Positions 34,786 to 47,327 of a stretch of DNA of 64,000 nucleotides are shown piece by piece (the stretch's first letter is position 1; the number at the start of each line of letters is the position of its first letter). Location: positions 2,344,841 to 2,408,840 of the forward strand of contig JAJEKV010000048.1 of assembly GCA_021234155.1 (NCBI GenBank), written 5' to 3'. The stretch comes from Isoetes taiwanensis (Eukaryota; Streptophyta; Lycopodiopsida; Isoetales; Isoetaceae). The translations under genes and the position numbers were made by a program. The notes beneath the pieces were generated by a model, which had not been told where the DNA came from, did not search any database, and saw only the letters and a list, made by a program, of their open reading frames with translations.

Positions 34786-37719
34786 TACCTGTAAAGGAAA
34801 TGCAATCCGACGGAAAAAAAACCGTCAGAAAGGGAGAAAAAAATTGATCATGCTGGAGTTGAATAATCATAAAGATTCGGCTGCATGAAACATGGCTATG
34901 GTGATCGCTTACAGGCGCCGCTAGTATGGTGCTGCTAAGAGCTCTCGTCGTTCTGTACACAGCCCTAACAGGAACCCTAAGCATTTTACGTGGCCATTTT
35001 CTAAAATAGCGAATGGCAATTATTCACGTCCGCGACTGGCAACGGCGCCTTGAGTGGCCACCCTCCCCTAATAAGTGTTGGATCCAGCCCTAGATTCAAC
35101 GGCTTAGATCCAATCATCTGAGATCCAACGCATTAGATTCAATTTCGCATCTCGCTTCACTTTTTTCGTTAACCCTAGGTCTTCTTCCGTGACCAAGATC
35201 TTGGCTATGGCCTCATCTAGCAAAAGCCGTTTTTGCAGTGGCCCATAAACGAGCAACAAGCAGCTGATTCTTAGCAGCCTGTTTCATGGTTCGATGGGCA
35301 CATTTGGACCTCAACAACACCGTCATGTGCAACGAAAACAAAGCCCCGCTTGAGTTGCTTCTTCCTTTCTACAGGCACTATGGAGGTGAAGGCGGAAGCT
35401 TCAAGGTAAGCACAAAGACGAAATTTGTAAGGAAGAGTTGGGCTTCGCATTGGAGAGATAAAAGACTGCACAGATGTTATTCACAGAGAGGAAATGGCCA
35501 AGCAGAAATGTTCTTTCCGTCAATATACAGATTCTCTTTGTTGGCTTCATTAATCATCTAGGAGCTAGCGTGGTTTTGCATAATGCTCTTTAATCCAAGT
35601 GGAATTTCGTGGCAGCAAATACTCTCCCAGCTTCTTAATACTTTTCTTAGCATTGGAAGCAGATGTAGATGAAAAAAATGGTACCACACTGTTTTTTTTT
35701 TCCTGTTATATCTCTCGACCTTATGTACACTAGCATAAGTTTTGCAAGGCAATGGCAATTCTAGGCTTCATGGATTGTTAGGTATTGATGGGCTTTTTAC
35801 ACTTAGATTGTTTTCTGTTACAAATCCTTAGTGTTGCAAGCATTACTCTGATATCTAAATCATTTGGATGTTTGCATGTCAAGATTAGATGAACAATTGC
35901 AAGGCGTACAGTTAGAATGAGCTAGATGGCGGATGGATCCAATTGCCCAAGGTAATATTAGAATATGTGATATTTTGCTTTGAACGATGCCTCTGTTCTT
36001 TTTTCTTTTTTCTTTATATGCACAGGGTCTTGCCATTGATGTCCTGGTAACAAAGGTAAACTAAAGCATGGTCGATGCTGGAATATAATGGTCGATCAGA
36101 CCTCAGGCCAGAAGGCTCGATTCTTCCAGTCAAGAGGTACCTGCTTTCCTTTTTTTTCTACTTTTCTTGCATTTTGGATTTTTACTAAGTTGCATTTACA
36201 TTTTTATCATCTACATTTGCATTTCCATGCATTTCGATTTCAGAATCTTTGACCAGGCAAATTTCGATTTGGGTTGTGGCATATGTAGGGCCTTACTGGC
36301 AGCAGTAGTCCCATAACAAGCTATGTAAACGACCCTGACATTTTTGTATTCCCAGCCTTTTCTTTTGCGTCAACATCAACATTTTTTCCACACGATCAAG
36401 ATCAAGAAGTAAGTCCATTTTGGTTGCAGTAGCTTTGTTATTTGGCCTACTTTGGATTGAAAGATAGATCTTCTCTTGCCTTTGGGCATCCAACAAACTC
36501 TGCCTTTGCATTTTGGTAAATTTGGAACTACTCATATATTGTTTTTCTTGCAATTCAGAATGGGTGTTGCATTAGTTGTTTATCAGAACTAGAGCTCATC
36601 CATCCATTGTTGTTCCATAACGGGTTTATTCTTCTTCTTGGGAGAGAATTGCTATAGCCAGCAAGAATAGATGATAAAGCAGACATCTACACGACAAAGA
36701 AAAAATTGCAAGGCTTTTGCATATGCAAAGATTTTGAAATACAAATTTCCTTAGTTTTTTTAAACCTACTTATTAATAGAAATGCAGAATCTACTCTTTA
36801 TGGAAACATCGTTCCATACATCATACAATTGCTCGAAACTATGTGAGAAATGAGATAAAACAGTTGTATTATTTAATATCAAGCTTCAGGTTTGTTAGTT
36901 TTGTTCAGCGGTTAACTTTTTAGTTATGCAGGTTTAGAAGATGGCAGTCAAGCTGTTGAGGTCAGACTCATTATATTAGATTATAGTTCATTGCTTTTAG
37001 AGTTATCAAACCTACTTGAAAAAACCTTACATGGACTGTTTTGCTGTACATGAACTGAGACGAAGTAGAATGTTGATGTACATCTTTTCTATATTGTCTA
37101 CGGTACCTTTGTTGTTGAGTGAAAGCCTTATTTTGTGCTCACGTATAGTCAAAAGCATCTTTTGTTGTTGAGTGAAAACCTTATTTTGTGCTCATCTATA
37201 TGTCAAGTGACTTTTGTCAATGTCAATGGGAAATTGTCCGCTTGAGGTTGGAGCAGATGCACCAGACAAACAAATTTCTCTGGAACAAAGTACTTCTCTT
37301 CTGCGGCTTCCACATATAAGCATGGGATCCTTTTGTTTAATATTGGTGTCAATTGTTGAGGGTCCGCAAAAACGTTATTGCAAGATGCAACATTGCAATT
37401 TAAATCTAAACTGTTAAGGGGTGTGTCGGAAATGAGCATTGCAACCTTTTTGTGCTCCATGCATGAATGATTGGATTTAGAAAGTAAATGGATATGCAAC
37501 ATATATGATGCTCATTGTGTTCAATCATTCACCTCTATACCAATATGCCACTTTTGCATGTCAAACCAACTATTTGAGCCTTGCATCTCACCTTATAGGA
37601 AAATGAGCACAATAAAATAGACTATTTTCAGAATAAACAAAGAAGAAAGCTTAAAAGTTTAACCAATGGAAAGTAGATAATGCAAAAAGTAGCTTCAAAT
37701 GTTGCCTAAATGCCCAATT

Positions 37720-37724
37720 CATAT
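37720..37724. repeat. Target-site duplication, left (CATAT)
   Basis: The five bases directly outside the left LTR are identical to those at 49093-49097. Confidence 0.9.
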
Positions 37725-39167
37725 TGTGACGTCCCCTAAACGTATACGATGCCCGCACCGTATACAAACAGGATCCACACTGATACAGGGCCCTCCACAT
37801 ATCACTGTGACCATCTAGAATCCACAGTGGGAAGAGTGAAGGGGTCATTTTACCCCGTCTTAGTTGCGGAAGCGTAAACATACACGTCAGTAACATAACA
37901 TTATATATCCACCTCGAAGGGTGGCACATCAACATCTGCATAGACAAAGATCGGCACAATACAAAGGAAGCTCCTACCCAAGGCTCAGACTCCAGGGAAG
38001 GACCGACAAGCTTGGGTCTCCGTTGAGTTCAAAGCAAAACGTAATCATGACAAAGGGATGGGGCTGGCATTAGAACATGGCTTAGGGTTGTCCACTCCAT
38101 CCCCCCCCGCAGTAGGTTGAAAAGTGTTGGGACCCGATCAGAGTTCGGGGCATAGCCAAAGGGGCTATTCCCGGTTACATCTCCCCGTCCCGAGTGGGGC
38201 AGGTGTAGGGATTGCTCCCTCCGTGAGATCTACATGCTCGTACCCAAGGTGACTAGAGGGCCACCGCCCTTATTCGGACTTAACCGACCGGAAGGTGAAC
38301 ACCACCCCACCCCGTGTCGAGCCCATGCCTTACCCAAGACTCGGTGGCAAGCCATTAGACCTAGTCACTTTGATCCCCTGTGAGGCCTTACACACCGTAG
38401 GGATCGGCCAAGGGTCGCACACCTAACCTCATTCTAAGCCGCCCCCGCCCCTTCACCCACAACCGGTGGGCTCTTGTACACAGCCTAATTCTAGTAATGC
38501 ACTAAGAGGGACTAGCTAGGAGCATCATCTACTAAGCTTTAAGTCTCTAACCCCTTCCCAATACAATGAGTCCCAATATCATATCATATGAACATAAGTA
38601 ATAAGAACTAATCTAATACATAGAGTTAGGTTCTTTAGTTAGAGTCAATCTCAAGATCCTTGGCTACTAAGGGTGATTTAATAGGCTAAACCTCATCGCC
38701 TCGGCAAGTTGGAATAAGGTTTACGCTTATTCAATCGACCAAATACCCGATCCTCGGTTCACTCCTCTCGATCCGGCGCCCATGTCTACGTTACGCCCCG
38801 GATGCGGTTAAGGATGATCCGACAAGCCGGGGCGCACGGCGGATCGTGGGAGTTGGAATTGACTCCTCAGCCTTGAATCGGAGCTCGGAAGGTCTGTGGG
38901 CGAAAAAGGGAATGTTAGGGTTTGGTGCCTTATGAAGGCTATCAGTTAGGTTTAGGGTTTCCATGACCCTTGGTCTACCTTTAATGGGTTAAAGGTCTAA
39001 AGGTGCGCGCATTGCTAAGTGTGCGCACCATTGCAAGTTGCCTCCTAGGGCGTCCTTGCTTGGGTACACGTTGGCGTGCACGTCGACTGGACGGCGATAC
39101 GCTGCCAATTTTGACTGCAGCATTTGGTATAATGCCTTGAGACCGTATATCGTACTGGAACGTCACA
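37725..39167 (-). repeat. 3' LTR of the 11.4-kb chromovirus
   Basis: A 1443-bp repeat, TGTGACG...CGTCACA. It matches the right LTR along its length, including cctaaacgtatacgatgccc, ggttaaaggtctaaagg and gtgcgcacc. It is about 50 bp shorter because of small indels. Confidence 0.92.
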
Positions 39168-39180
39168 TTCTCCCCACCTT
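39168..39180 (-). promoter_or_regulatory. Polypurine tract of the chromovirus
   Basis: The minus strand reads AAGGTGGGGAGAA directly before the 3' LTR, the expected plus-strand primer site. A near copy (ctccccacctt on the plus strand) recurs at 39211-39221. Confidence 0.85.
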
Positions 39181-40044
39181 GAATTGATGCTGTCCGCAGC
39201 ATCGTGGGTCTCCCCACCTTCGGATCGCAATCAACCTCATGCGTAGGACATACTTATTACTATATTTATACATTTAATAGAATTACCCCAAGGTAATATT
39301 TATAGAACATTATCATATTATTATTCAATCCAATAGTTATCACTTGTCATTATAACAATAACTCCTAATGTTTCGGTTTTATTATTATATGTACAATTAT
39401 TTTTTTGAGGTACTCTTTATTCCTTGCAACACATTACAACAAAATTGTGTTGCAAGTCTTCGTAGTTCGACCTCCTGGCCCTCCGGAGCGCTCTATTGGC
39501 CTGCAGGTCAACACTACGTTAGTACCATTAATATTAAATAAAATTTTGGTTATATGGTGACCACCCCACCTATCTACATGAATGCATGGCTAATCTCCCG
39601 GCGTAGGAAGAGGATGATTCCTCCATCGTGGGTTTGGGAGATAGCGCCTTATAATGCCTATATGGCCATGCCTACACCTTTAGTTGCCCAAATATGGAGG
39701 ATAGGTCCTTCCCCGTATATGGGGCGTGAAGGCCAGATTCCTCCTATCAAAGCATATATGGGGCTAGAGGTGCTTTTCCTATCAATGCATTCCTCAATGT
39801 CCTCCTTTTTCGAGGTTGTCTACTCGCGGGGAGAAGTAGACTTTCCAAAGGGGCTGTCATGCCTACATTGACATTACACCACGCCCCAGAGATCGCCAGT
39901 AGTGATCTCATCGCCAGTAACAACGCATGCAACCCCTTACCTCATAGGTTGCATCGTCTTATACTTAACTAGGCAAGCTATTAATCTACACAAATCGACA
40001 TGCCCGATTTCTTCTGGAGATGACCTTGGGCCCCATTGCTCCAT

Positions 40045-40185
40045 AAACCGTGGGTACTTGTTTTCCGGATCTCTTTTAAGTACCCATGTCGCGTCTTCCA
40101 TCTAAAGTGTTTCCACTTGACCAAGTATTGAGAAACTCCCGATCTCCTTGTTTTCTTGAATGCTTTATCAAGAATTAGCTCGAAC
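40045..40185 (-). pseudogene. Chromodomain at integrase C terminus
   Basis: In minus-strand sense the segment reads ELILD, then YLVKWKHF, and after a one-base frame change EDATWV. These are the core elements of a chromodomain (E-IL-D, YLVKWKG, ATWE). It follows the integrase and marks the element as a chromovirus. Such domains direct insertion into heterochromatin. Confidence 0.7.
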
Positions 40186-40533
40186 TATTTCCAACCCTGC
40201 TCTTACTGTCATTTCCAACATTGTTGGAGTGTCCAAAAACGCCTTGGATTGGGAGTATGCTTCTTCAAGACTCACGTGGAAGACTTTGTGGATCTTTTGT
40301 GTCTTTGGCAAGTCTAACTCAGTAGGATTGGTTACCCACTCTCTTGACTATTTTGAAGGGTCCAAAATTTCCTTAGAGCAAGCTTCTTGCAATTCCTCGA
40401 TCGCGGAGCTTCAAGCACCTTCACCTTGATCTTGAGCCACACATTGTCGCCAACTTCAACTCCCCGACCGGGCTTGTCGGGCGATGCTCTTCTCGACGAC
40501 TCCTTTGCCGCTAGGAGATATCCTCGCATTCTT

Positions 40534-41513
40534 CTACGAAGCCAATATCGCCAACATTTGTTGGGCGGTGACTTCCACTTTTGACACGGGATTGTGCCAA
40601 GTGTCTGGAGTTAGGCATTGGTAGCCGTAGTTGATCATGAACGACGACATTTGGGATGATTCCTGCTTGGTGCTATTGTATGCAAATTCCACCAAGTGAA
40701 TAAATTCCTCCCACATACCTTGCTTGTTCCGCACATAGTTTGAGCATGTCTTCCAATATTCTGTTGATACGCTCCGTTTGCCCATCCGTCTGTGGATGAT
40801 AGGCCGTGCTCATGGATAGCTTCGTTCCAATCGTTGTGAAGAGATCCTGCCAGAAGGCACTCATGAACTTCGGATCTCGGTCGGAGATAATTTCTCTGGG
40901 CATGCCATGGAGTCTGAAGATCTCTTTGGTGAAGAGCTTTGCCGTATCCATAGCGTGTCCGCGGGTCCTGCAAGGCACAAAGTGGGCCATCTTCACAATT
41001 TGTCGACCCACGACCATCAAGGCATCCTTACCTCTTCACTTGTCCTTGGCGGTCCGCCCCATAAAGTCCATGCTTTGTGACCTCCCACTTAGCGTTTGGC
41101 ACCGCTAATGGTTCCAATGCCCCTGGTATTCGAAGTTGTTCTGCCTTTGTTTGCTGGCATAGCTGACACTCCTTGATGTAGCGGGCTATCTGCTTCTTCA
41201 TTCCCGGCCAATAGTAGCTGCTACGCACTTTAAAGTATGTCTTCATGAATCCTGCGTGGCCAGCTATTGGGCTGTTGTGGGTGTCGTGGAGGATCAACTT
41301 TCTTACTCCAGATGATTCCGGCACGCACAACTTGTTCTTATGGTATAGGAGGTTACCTTCCTTCTTAAAATTTTGAAGGTTTCCTCTCCTTATCCGTTCT
41401 CGCTTCCTTTGCACAAGCTTGCCCATACTTCCTTGAAGTCCACATCCGCTTGGCAAGGTCTCTTCTATCTTTTTTCCCGAAATCACCGGAAGAGAGTCGA
41501 AGTTGCGGTGCAC
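40534..41513 (-). pseudogene. Integrase of the chromovirus, frameshifted
   Basis: The HHCC zinc-binding domain is visible (LILHDTHNSPIAGHAG ... ECQLCQQTK). The catalytic core follows in shifted frames: the region of the first Asp is broken near 41,030, the second Asp lies in IISDRDPKF, and the Glu in DGQTERINR (segment 41020-40673). The C-terminal part has FIHLVEFAYNST and MINYGYQ (40785-40534). Confidence 0.88.
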
Positions 41514-41696
41514 CCCGGTTTGTCGCGGATGCCTTGAAAGTGCATCTCTACCACATTAAGCTTCCCGGCTTGTAGACTATTTCAAAGTCGCACTCCTCGA
41601 GAAACTCCATCCACCTTCGCCGTCCCAGCATTGAGATGTGGTTATGCGTGAATACGCATTGGAGGCTCACGATCGGTGTCCAGGTGAACTTCCTCC

Positions 41697-43077
41697 CTAG
41701 AGGTAATGCCTCCGATTCTCAACGCCGGCGACAACCGCTAGCAGCTCTTGGTCATGCGCCGGTAACGCGTTTAAGCCGCCGTTCATCTTCCTTGAGTCGC
41801 ACGCCATTACCCGCTCTTCTTGCATGAGCACTGCACCTGTGGCTATCTTGCTTGCATCCGTCGCCACTAACTTGTCCTTTTCCGGGTCTGGCAGGGTTAA
41901 GACGGGGGCGGTTGTCAAAGCTTCCTTTAACAATTCAAATGCTGCCTGGGCTTTCTTAAGCCAATGGTCTGCCCAATTTTTCACTTTCTCCGCCTTTGTT
42001 AAGTCTGTCAGTGGGGCTGCTATCTTTGCGAAGTTCTTCACGAACTTTCTGTAATACCCTGCTAGGCCAAGGAAACTTCTGACCTCATGGACGTTCTTTG
42101 GTGCTGGCCATTGGATTACTGCTTCAATCTTGGCGGGGTCTGTTGAGATTCCTTCTGCTGAAATCACATGACCGAGGTATTCCACCTTCTCCGTTGCGAA
42201 GTGGCACTTCGACAACTTGGCGAGCTCGAACACCTTTCTTACGTGTTGTACATGCTCTTCAATGGATTTGCTGTACACCAGGATATCGTCGAAGAATACT
42301 ATCACGAAGGTGTCCAAGTATTCTCTGAAGATGTCGTTCATGAGTCTCATGAACGTAGCTGGGGCGTTGGATAGCCCAAATGGCATTACGGTGAACTCGT
42401 AATGCCCGTATCTGGTTCTGAAAGCCGTTTTGTGGATGTCATCTTCCTTTATTCTGATCTGGTGATAACCTGACCTTAGGTCGATCTTGGAGAAGACCTT
42501 TGCCCCTTGGAGCTGATCCATCAAGTCGTCTGATCTGGGGAGTACGTACTTGTTCTTGATGGTACATCCTCAAGCTTCCATCCTTCTTCTTGACAAAGAG
42601 GATGGGTGCCCCAAATGGTGAGACGCTAGGCCTGATGAAGCCTAGATCGAGCAATTCTTGTAACTGCTTCTTTAGCTCCGTGAGTTCATGTGTGGTCATT
42701 CTATATGGGGCCTTGCTCGTCAGCTTGGTCCCTGGTTCTAGTGCTATCTCACACTCTACTCCCCTGTAAGGAGGAAGCTTCTCGATCTCATCTGGAAAGA
42801 GATCGTGGAACTCCGTGATCAAGTTGGCGATTTGCTTGGGCAACTTGCTGAGCACTTTGTCTTCTTTGCTTCCCTCCGACTCGGGTTCCTCAACCTCGAG
42901 TTTGAAGATGTATGCTACCTGGACTTGCATGATGGGAGTAACTTCTTTACCTGTGATCTCAATGGCTTTGCCGTCGGGCGTTGGGAAGGTCACCTTCCGC
43001 TTTCCACAATCAATGATGGCCCCTGCTGGTCCAAGGTACTCCATTCCAATTATCAAGTCATACTTGCCAATGCCCAT
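41697..43077 (-). pseudogene. Reverse transcriptase and RNase H of the chromovirus
   Basis: The first segment (43077-42439) carries the protease tail, then the RT fingers: LPPYRGVECEIAL, PYRMTTHELTELKKQL, GFIRPSVSPFGAPILFVKKK. The next RT block (the usual DYR-x-LN motif) is missing and a frameshift follows. The second segment (42524-41697) has [34 protein letters not shown], the catalytic FFDD at 42285-42296, [20 protein letters not shown], and the start of RNase H with its catalytic ATDAS. The RNase H degenerates at its end ([11 protein letters not shown]). Confidence 0.92.
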
Positions 43078-43224
43078 TACTTCTGCCCCATCCGGATATT
43101 AATCCCCGGCAAGCCGATGTCGGTTGATCCTTTTTCCACCAGTATGTCTTATCTCCGCTTGCCAAGATTACGGGTCTTGGTTTGGACTTTAGGGTTTCAA
43201 TTTCAACATTTCAACCATCCTCGG

Positions 43225-43300
43225 GGATGCTGTTATGGCTACTTCCTGAGTCTATCAAGACTATGAAAGACTTGGCCTTTGCCTTCCCTATTGTGGAGAT
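43225..43300 (-). pseudogene. Retroviral-type aspartic protease core
   Basis: In minus-strand sense a segment rich in Lys/Ala runs into FIVLIDSGSSHNSI, where D-S-G is the catalytic triad of one protomer. Downstream, the ORF from 43077 continues with LIIGMEYL, the usual C-terminal protease motif. The frame breaks between the two parts. Confidence 0.75.
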
Positions 43301-43679
43301 TACCTTATCTTGGGTCTCTTGCACATTTTATATCTATAGCAAATAAGATGTGGCACTCACCACGAATGTAATCGTGCCTCCTCGCCGGCCCTCGCTCGAC
43401 GGAGTGTCCCATCCACCCACTTCGCCAAATGGCAGCTCATAACAAATGGGCGCTTGGCTGTTCGGTGGCCTGGCCGAAACATCTAAAATGTAGCTGCTTC
43501 TCTATGCATTCCCTGCTTTTTCTCCTTGGGCATCGCTCAGAGGAAGGACCTACTTGCTTTCGAGTAATTGGAACCTTCCCGCTTGTCCTTGAAGGACACC
43601 CTTTCTTTCCCCGGCCAAGTTTCCCACTGGTTGCTATTATATGGGGACTTTCTTTGGGCTTGGGCTAACTACCCTAGGG

Positions 43680-44646
43680 TCAGAACTCCCCATTTGCTTT
43701 GCCTCTATCTTGGTAGTAAGGCTGCTTCTGTGCGCTGTTCTGAGGCCCCGATCCTTGCAAACTAATTGCCTTGGACTCTGCTTCAGACACTGTTTTGGGG
43801 TCTATTGCCCTTACGAGTTTCCTGAGTTCCTCGTTCAGCCCTTCTATGTAGCTTTCCACTGCGTGTTTCTCGCTCAGCTTCGGCACATACAGCCTTAGTC
43901 TCATAAACTCTTGATTGTACTTCGCACCTTGTTTGTAGCCTTGCCGCAACTGTGAACCGCCGCATCATATTTGACTTGTGTTCTCGAGGAACATAGTGGC
44001 TCTTGAAGGCTTTTGAGAACTTCTTAAATCTGCACCGATCTACCCTTAAGCCATGCGCCTTTGGCATAGCCCTTCCACTAGATTCGTGCGGCTTCCTTCA
44101 AGTTGGCGGTTGCCACCCTGCCTTTGTCTTTGTCCTTCATGCCATAGGCATTGCCGTACTCACTCATTTCGTCGATCCATGCCTCTGCCTCTAAGCCGGA
44201 CTGTTCTGCTTGGGAACCTGCTCGAAGTTTTCGGCTTTCCACACATTGCCAGTCTTTGAGTCCACCTTCTTACAGTAATCCGGGGCCTTAGTGTCCTTAC
44301 GGCCGCTGCCTCACGGCCCCCGCTGCTCGACCTCTTTCTGGACTCGAGTCCGAGGTTTAGCTTGAGTCGGAGGTCTCGTGTAGGGACCTCCTTCTCTTAC
44401 TCCTCCTCTTGTCTTTTTCCCCTACTTTGGGTGTGTTTTGTGGCCCTGGATGATGCTTGGGCTGCTAGTAGGGCCTTTATCCGGTCCAGCTCCGCTCGCA
44501 TTCGATCTGCGACATCTCTTCTTCGGGGTCATGGGACCATATCCTTCAAGAGGTTCCTTTGAAGGGGTTGCATCGAGGGGTCTCTTCATCTCTGTTGGGC
44601 CTTCTGTTTTGCTCGATCGTTCGTTGTTCCCTATCTGCATACACAA
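43680..44646 (-). pseudogene. gag (capsid) of the chromovirus, frameshifted
   Basis: The N-terminal segment at 44646-44422 is followed by frameshifted pieces. At 44067-43960 there is a capsid-like stretch (RCRFKKFSKAFKSHYVP, then MMRRF). The segment at 43949-43680 has the Retrotrans_gag signature pattern: EFMRLRLYVPKLSEK, then SYIEGLNEELRKLV. I found no CCHC zinc knuckle in frame between here and the protease. It is either lost or shifted out of frame. Confidence 0.75.
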
Positions 44647-44815
44647 TTGGTCATGGTTGTACGGTTAGTTTTATTCGTTCTTTTGCATTATATGTGTTGT
44701 TGGTAGAGTTGCGGAACAAAATATATCAACAAAACATTTAAAGGGCAAAAGAAGTTATATTCATATTATATAATATGTTAATACAAAAAGAAGCTTCCGG
44801 GATCAAGATTCCTAA

Positions 44816-46115
44816 CTATTCTTGATATCGCCGGTAGGAGGGGTTATCCTCTAGGAACTTCTTCATTTGGGCTGTTCCCACTGAATGGCCCAAATTCCTA
44901 AGGACGTTGACTGAAGATCCACCCTGCAAGGCTCTGGCCAAATCTTCTACTCTGCGCTCGGAGGTATAGGCCGCGGTGACTGCCAGTCTTCCCTGCCGTC
45001 TGTAAGGTATGGCGAAGTCAAAAGTATCAAGTGCTACCGCTCTCTTCACTAGGATGCCGTACTCGGTGTTGGGAGCTAGCCGAGCATGCCGGCCAAAGCC
45101 TGAGAGCGCAATTAGCATCGATACTCCTTCCTCGCCCCTGGGGGTGAATTTGCAGTGAATTACCGCTATTCTTCCATCCATCAGCAGGGGAAGGTAATAC
45201 CGCAAGGACCTCGTTGCTATGCGACGGTCCTCGCCTCGATTACGTATCTACCGGCATATTCATCGACTTCCACCGCGGGTGAGCTCTTGTAGTCTCATCG
45301 ACCAAGGTCGGCTCTCCTTAGGGTCGAACTCCGCCTCTTCGGCCCCGGGGGCGTTGTCGAAGAACTTTCCGTTAAGATATTCGAGGTCGCGCGGGCGGAT
45401 CCCCATCTATTCCTCAGAGAGCAAGGAACTCTTCCTCCGTCGGTAGTTGCCCCGCCTCCATAATCACGCGGGATGTTCTTTGAGGCTTGGATATCGGAGG
45501 TGGACTCTCCCGTGTAAGTGTCGGCTTCCCTTACTTGGAGTGGGAAGTCGGAGGTTCCTCGGACGATGAAGTCGTCCAGGTCTGTTCTCCGGAGTTGGTG
45601 CAAAGAATTGTCCGTCGATACTCCCTTTCCCCGCACTCCGAGGTTTTGGATGTCGCTTAGGAGCAAATATTCTTCACCTTCGAGGATGATGGGGGCTAGG
45701 CTTGTGATACCTAGCCCAAGGGGTGGTGCAATCCTGAGAGTTTGCCGGCTTCTTTCGAATTCCTGCAACTCTTGTTCTACTAGCCGCTGCTCTTCCGTGG
45801 GTCGAGCTCGACGTAATCCTCATCTTCTTCTTCTGACTCCTCGTCTTCTCCCTTTCCTTCTTGCTCCTGTTCGTACTGCGAAAGGAGTTGTTGTGCTGCC
45901 GCTGTGGCTATTGGGTCCACGTCCATGGGGGGAATGGAGGTTTCTCCCATGGGGTTCTCGGCACGGTGGGTAAGAAAAATTGCTAGGGCAGTGTTGAAAG
46001 AGAAGTACTTGGTCCCGCTGGATGTCCGACCATTGGCTCGGCCTTGTTTGTGAGATACTTGGCAATGTTTGGAACATCGCCTAAGGTCGCTTTTGAAGGG
46101 ATTGCCTAGGAACAA
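44816..46115 (-). pseudogene. Extra ORF upstream of gag, unknown function
   Basis: Three open segments in sense orientation (46115-45780, 45768-45295, 45205-44816) are offset by frameshifts and together give about 430 codons before a stop (RRYQE-stop). Coding-like sequence may extend upstream to about 46,320. The N-terminal part is highly acidic (EEDEDYVELD). The middle has LLLSDIQNLG. The C-terminal 130 residues are compact and mixed alpha/beta-looking (GRIAVIHCKF, ALSGFGRHARL). It has no zinc knuckle, so it is not the usual gag. A spacer with AT-rich tattatataata and a tgcag acceptor-like site separates it from gag. A movement-protein-like or envelope-like role can be imagined but I cannot assign a family. 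Confidence 0.55.
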
Positions 46116-46619
46116 AGTAGCCTACGCAAGGTGGAAGTCGCACTAATGATGGCTCTACCCTAGCTTGAAATTCGCATGTGACTCGCTATATGCTTTGGGT
46201 TGCGTGCAAGGTTGCTTGACATCTATTTCCTTGCGAAGACCGAAAATTTCATCGATGTCACCGGCAAAGATGAGCTACCGCAATCGCACCATCACCAAAT
46301 CGAGGTTGCCATGAGTTTAGCGAGGAGACTAGCAAACGGTTGCAAGAGCCCTCGTGGAGCTGGAAAATCGCTAAGGGGCAGGAGCAAACTTGTAGGGTGC
46401 TACGTGTGAAATGAGGGACCTATTTATAGAAAAGGGGAAAACCCTAATTTTTGGGTGACTTGAAAAATTGTTGAGGTTGTGCAGTTCTAGCCTATGTTGA
46501 GGTAAAAATGGGAATTGGAAGACTAATTTAGGGGTTTGAGCATGACTGGATTACCTAAAGATGCTAATACAACAGGTTGAAGATCATTTGGACAAGTTAT
46601 GGTGAAGAAATGGTAGGAG

Positions 46620-46686
46620 GTCTCACAGGTAGCGCCTCGTTCAAAAACTACACTTTAGTTTCTTGACCAGGCGCGACGTGTGAGAC
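46620..46686 (-). promoter_or_regulatory. Leader hairpin, copy nearest the ORFs
   Basis: Same layout and nearly the same sequence as the copy at 46820-46886, from gtctcacag to tgtgagac. It lies about 500 bases upstream of the first convincing coding segment. Confidence 0.85.
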
Positions 46687-46819
46687 ATGGGTCCCATTTT
46701 GATCAAAACTTGTCCAATTTAGGTAAAATAAGGGTGTAAGGATGACAGACTCATCAAATCAGGCAGAATTGACCCCTTATTTGGTCAATTTGGAGCTGTT
46801 TTGGGGAAGTTTGGGCGAG

Positions 46820-46886
46820 GTCTCACAGCTAGCGCCTCGTCCAAAAACTAAACTTTAGTTTCTTGACCAGGCGCGACCTGTGAGAC
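46820..46886 (-). promoter_or_regulatory. Leader hairpin, middle copy
   Basis: This is the best-paired copy: 9 bp gtctcacag/ctgtgagac, then gcgcct/aggcgc and aaactaaa/tttagttt, with a few mismatches in 33 positions per arm. Confidence 0.85.
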
Positions 46887-47327
46887 ATCACACTTTTCGG
46901 TCTGCAAATGTCCTATTTTACTAAAACAAAAACTAAAACCTGCTAACTTGTCCTAATTAAACAAGTTCAGACACACAAAGTACTCAAAAATGATTTATAT
47001 TACAAAATTTTGGACTATTTACAAAATGTTCAGGGTCGCTCTCCCTTGATGCGAGTAGCAAGTTGCATATCTTGCCTCATCAGAGTTACTTCGCCAAGAT
47101 GAATAGTGCAAGCCGCCGAAGTCTTCAAAATGTTGCACTATTTTCGCTCCCGCCGCTTCAGCTGCCGCCAAAGATTTCATCCAGTGACCCTCATGTCGAG
47201 TCTTGAAGTCCTCGCATCACTTCTCCGACTAGATTCGCAAAGGGGCACGGGGATCGAGGGCCGTGTCTGCTCTACCAAAGTGCCGAATCTCCCGTAGTGC
47301 TCTAGTTTAGCGTGTTCTTGGCTCGAT

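Larger units (their letters stand above)
32374..37719. other. Long intergenic interval, no supported gene
   Basis: This interval is AT-rich with only short ORFs. I see three small repeats, listed separately. A short ATG-initiated segment at about 35208 and an open segment at 35286-35406 followed by a gtaagc donor-like site could be exons, but no homology is recognised. Runs of ctttt pyrimidines near 36,000 and 36,150 could be splice-acceptor tracts of a degraded gene. None of this is strong enough for a gene call. Confidence 0.4.

Noticed and set aside
35208-35561. Possible small gene with donor site near 35,406
   Set aside because: No homology, and the first ATG frame stops after 13 codons; insufficient evidence.
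39461-39515. Imperfect inverted repeat near the chromovirus 3' end
   Set aside because: Only about 20 bp per arm with several mismatches; too weak to interpret.
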